64,000 nucleotides of DNA, taken from NCBI RefSeq assembly GCF_000971975.1, contig NZ_KQ040780.1, forward strand, positions 662 to 64,661, written 5' to 3'. Numbering within the stretch: position 1 is the first letter of the stretch; each line of letters starts with the position of its first letter. Below the pieces are notes generated by a model, which did no database searches, was not told where the DNA came from, and saw nothing but the letters and a program-made list of their open reading frames with translations. This stretch comes from Paenibacillus algorifonticola. GTDB taxonomy: Bacteria > Bacillota > Bacilli > Paenibacillales > Paenibacillaceae. Below are positions 61,639 through 64,000 of this stretch, piece by piece. The translations under genes and the position numbers were made by a program.

Positions 61639-62340
61639 ATGCTGGCAGCTGGTGGAGGAGCCGTTAACGTATTTTTGCTGGCAGGTGTGGCTACGACTAA
61701 AAGTGCCTTTAACGCTTGTCGGGACAAGCTTGATCAATTACTTCGCGAATCGGGCGTAGAGCCGCGCATTCATATTTTGCATCCTTATGGAGACAGCAGC
61801 CGCAGTCTGTTTCGTCAGGTGCTTGAGGTGGGCAGCGATTTAACCAGCTTTATTGCGGCTGGACGCATCGGTGGGCAAATTGCTTACCGCCAAGTAAAGG
61901 AGAAGCTGATGAGCGCTGATGAGCCTTCCTTGTTCATTGGACATAGCGGTGGAGGCGCAGCAGCTTACCAAGCAGCGAAAATGCTGATGGAGCGCAATCT
62001 CATGAGCAATTTTCGTGTCCTACAGGTCGGTTCGCCGCGTAATCATATTGCGCCGCAGCTGAAGGATAAAGTCTGTTATTTGTATTCTGTGAACGAGGCT
62101 GGCAAGCTTAATGATCCGATAAGCCGGATCGGCAGTTGGGGCGGTTGGGCGCGAAGCGCTTCCGGCGTGCCGCAGTGGCAGCGGATGAAGCATGCGCCAG
62201 GCAAGGTTGAGCCTATCCATGTCATTGGCGGGCATGCTCATTATTTCCGCCATCAGGAGGCGTTCCGCGATCAAGATGCGATCTGCAACTTGGATAAAAC
62301 GATCGAGCGCTTGCAGCTGTGGTTGAAAGACTGGCACTGA
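61639..62340 (+). CDS. Lipase-like alpha/beta hydrolase
   Basis: 233 residues; GGAGGGAGAAG precedes the ATG. The nucleophile elbow FIGHSGGGAAAYQAA, the strand LLAGVATTKSAFNACRDKL before it, and a closing GGHAHYFRH, where a His could complete the triad, support the fold. There is no signal peptide. Substrate unknown. Confidence 0.75.
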   Translation: MLAAGGGAVNVFLLAGVATTKSAFNACRDKLDQLLRESGVEPRIHILHPYGDSSRSLFRQVLEVGSDLTSFIAAGRIGGQIAYRQVKEKLMSADEPSLFIGHSGGGAAAYQAAKMLMERNLMSNFRVLQVGSPRNHIAPQLKDKVCYLYSVNEAGKLNDPISRIGSWGGWARSASGVPQWQRMKHAPGKVEPIHVIGGHAHYFRHQEAFRDQDAICNLDKTIERLQLWLKDWH

Positions 62341-62409
62341 TGTTCTACACTGTAAGTAGAGCGGGCTTAAGGGCTCACGATACCCAGTGGTTGAAACGGA
62401 GGTGCCAAA

Positions 62410-63054
62410 ATGGCAAACACGCATACGTATTCCAAGCGCGAGGAAATAGCCAATGCCATCACGCATGGCGTTGGAGCTGCGCTTAGCGTTGCTGCGCTCG
62501 TTATTTTAATCGTATTTGCAGTGGAGAAGGGTACAGCTTCTCATGTGGTCAGCTTTACGATTTACGGAACAGCAATGCTGCTGCTTTACGCCGCATCGAC
62601 ACTCGTGCACAGTTTTCCAGAGGGCAAGGCGAAGCGCGTTTTTGAATCGCTGGACCATTCCTGTATTTATGTATTTATTGGTGGGACGTATACGCCCATA
62701 CTGCTTCATATTGTGCAGGGGACGTTAGGCTGGGTTCTCTTCGGCATCGTCTGGGGCTTTGCACTAGTTGGTGTCGTATTTAAAGCTTTTTTTGCTTCGA
62801 AGTTTTTGTTTACCTCGACTATCGTGTATTTGGCTATGGGCTGGCTAATCGTCTTTGCCTGGAAACCACTTACGAGCCATTTGGCGCCTGGAGGCCTGCA
62901 GCTGCTCATTACAGGCGGGCTGCTCTACACAGTGGGAACCGTATTTTATATGTGGCGGGCGTTTCCTTATCATCATGCGGTATGGCATATGTTCGTGCTT
63001 GGCGGGTCTGTGCTGCATTTCTTTGCGATTCTGCTATATATGCTGCCGTCATAA
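62410..63054 (+). CDS. Haemolysin III-family (YqfA/TrhA) membrane protein
   Basis: 214 residues with seven membrane helices. Diagnostic segments: EEIANAITHGVGAAL, ASTLVHSFP, LDHSCIYVFIGGTYTP and the C-terminal HHAVWHMFVLGGSVLHF; the His, Asp and Ser residues in these are the shared zinc-site pattern of the PAQR/haemolysin III family. GGAGGTGCC precedes the ATG. Despite the name a pore-forming role is not expected. Confidence 0.92.
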   Translation: MANTHTYSKREEIANAITHGVGAALSVAALVILIVFAVEKGTASHVVSFTIYGTAMLLLYAASTLVHSFPEGKAKRVFESLDHSCIYVFIGGTYTPILLHIVQGTLGWVLFGIVWGFALVGVVFKAFFASKFLFTSTIVYLAMGWLIVFAWKPLTSHLAPGGLQLLITGGLLYTVGTVFYMWRAFPYHHAVWHMFVLGGSVLHFFAILLYMLPS

Positions 63055-63069
63055 ACTAAACGTTCAAAG

Positions 63070-63120
63070 AAGCTTGGCAATAGACGGATGCGACCGCATC
63101 TGTCTGCTGCCAAGCTTTTT
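63070..63120. terminator. Bidirectional terminator
   Basis: AAGCTTGGCA pairs with TGCCAAGCTT with an inner stem (AGACGGATGCG/GCATCTGTCT), then TTTTTT. It lies between convergent genes. Confidence 0.85.
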
Positions 63121-63127
63121 TGACCTT

Positions 63128-63943
63128 CTACTGCGTAAGCAGCGGGCACCAGCCAGGCGGCTCTGAACAGATGGCCAGCGCGAAGATTGGTTCCTCGACA
63201 TATAGATCGTTAAAATAGCTCGGCAGCACATGATTGGCAGCAACCGAGCCAAGCTTGAATGAGCGCTTGACCTCGCCCTTTACATGCAAGTAATAATACG
63301 TTTTTTTCGTTTGTGGTGATTGATAGACGAGGGTAGGGAGATGGGGGACGATATCGTATTCGTTCTGAAAACGCCAATGGGTACCGACAATATTGTTGTA
63401 ATTGCGCACAAATTTAGGGTCGCCGACCCGCGGTGCCCCGAACGTATAAACAATCGGAGATTTTATATCAGTATTCGCGGCAATATCGGCAGCTGCAAGC
63501 GTAGCCAAAGCACCGCCTAAACTATGCCCCGTTATAAACAAAGGCTTATCAGGGGGGAGCTGCTCCATAAGCGCCAAAACTTGATCGCGCGCAGACATAT
63601 AAATATCGGTGAAGCCCTTATGCGTATAACCGCCATTTTTCACAGGACGATAGGGCGTTTGCTGAGCAATAAAATCCGATACCCAATCGACGGCGGAGCC
63701 CGAGCCGCGGAAAGCAAGCACGGCGGACTGCTCCGATGTCAGCAGGAAGCCGAAAGCTTCCTCCGTCTGGTCGTATGCTTGGGCATTGAACGTTCCGACC
63801 AGCGTATAATTGCGCGGCACGAGAAACAGCCCGCTTGGATTTGTAAATTGCAAATACGTTTGACTGCATACCGCGGCTAAAAATAAAGCCGTCCGAGTGT
63901 CCAGCTGCTGCGACTCCCGGCTATTTTTTTTAAAAGTTGCCAT
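63128..63943 (-). CDS. Class 3 lipase-family protein
   Basis: 271 residues; GGAGGTCGGGCC precedes the ATG. The fold is a Lipase_3: FRGSGSAVDWVSDF (oxyanion region), FITGHSLGGALATLAA with the nucleophile Ser, YTFGAPRVGD, FQNEYDIVPHLP with the acid Asp, and a His in YYLHVKGEV or AANHVLPSYF completing the triad. No signal peptide is apparent. Probable triglyceride or ester hydrolase; 57 nt of its upstream region are in the window. Confidence 0.88.
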   Translation of the reverse strand: MATFKKNSRESQQLDTRTALFLAAVCSQTYLQFTNPSGLFLVPRNYTLVGTFNAQAYDQTEEAFGFLLTSEQSAVLAFRGSGSAVDWVSDFIAQQTPYRPVKNGGYTHKGFTDIYMSARDQVLALMEQLPPDKPLFITGHSLGGALATLAAADIAANTDIKSPIVYTFGAPRVGDPKFVRNYNNIVGTHWRFQNEYDIVPHLPTLVYQSPQTKKTYYYLHVKGEVKRSFKLGSVAANHVLPSYFNDLYVEEPIFALAICSEPPGWCPLLTQ

Positions 63944-64000
63944 TGGCCCGACCTCCGCTCCATGTTGCGCCTCTGCGCGAGAAGTTTCTGCCTAATTGCC

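Overview
The window looks like a chromosomal segment from Paenibacillus or a close relative. The support is indirect: Firmicute-type Shine-Dalgarno sequences, intrinsic terminators, S-layer homology (SLH) anchoring, a SigB-type partner-switching module, sporulation-type kinases and typical Paenibacillaceae gene families. No IS element, transposase, phage gene or CRISPR array was found.

Layout. (1) 1-59: the 3' part of a proline tRNA. (2) 242-12536: a large divergent haem/iron acquisition locus. To the left is a Fur-boxed FecBCD-type transporter whose ATPase is fused in frame to an IsdG-type haem monooxygenase. To the right are three small NEAT proteins, a 1224-residue protein with several NEAT modules and three SLH domains, and a second IsdE-like transporter. 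Together they could form a haem relay that needs no sortase: NEAT proteins in wall and medium, lipoproteins, permeases, cytoplasmic haem cleavage. (3) 12667-27985: mostly housekeeping genes, namely an oxidoreductase, M29 aminopeptidase, glutamate-dehydrogenase-like enzyme, a sugar-binding lipoprotein paired with a chemoreceptor, YkuK, fructokinase, serine hydrolase, and an AAA ATPase preceded by a possible leader peptide plus terminator. (4) 28067-36547: LacI regulator and alpha-glucoside-type ABC transporter, Crp/Fnr regulator, AraC regulator divergent from an arabinose/fucose-isomerase-like gene.

(5) 36957-40645: an AT-rich island encoding a lactococcin-972-family bacteriocin with its DUF1430 membrane protein and ABC ATPase. 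(6) 40684-49270: a SigB-type stress module (response regulator/PP2C, RsbV, two RsbW-like proteins, sigma factor, YtxH and DUF948 proteins), followed by a hybrid kinase and a CheR-type methyltransferase. (7) 49425-53244: a membrane histidine kinase convergent with a two-gene unit that pairs a class I isoprenoid enzyme with an NHLP-type RiPP precursor ending in a Pro-rich, Trp-containing tail. I consider this the best candidate for an undescribed system because it resembles, in logic only, ComQ/ComX pheromone prenylation. (8) 53397-59780: a PAS-GGDEF-EAL gene divergent from efeO-efeB-efeU; both promoters carry Fur-like boxes. (9) 59917-63943: small membrane proteins, a Trm11-like methyltransferase, hydrolases and a haemolysin-III protein.

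A palindromic dispersed repeat occurs in intergenic positions near 22.2 kb, 53.3 kb and, in degenerate form, 61.5 kb.
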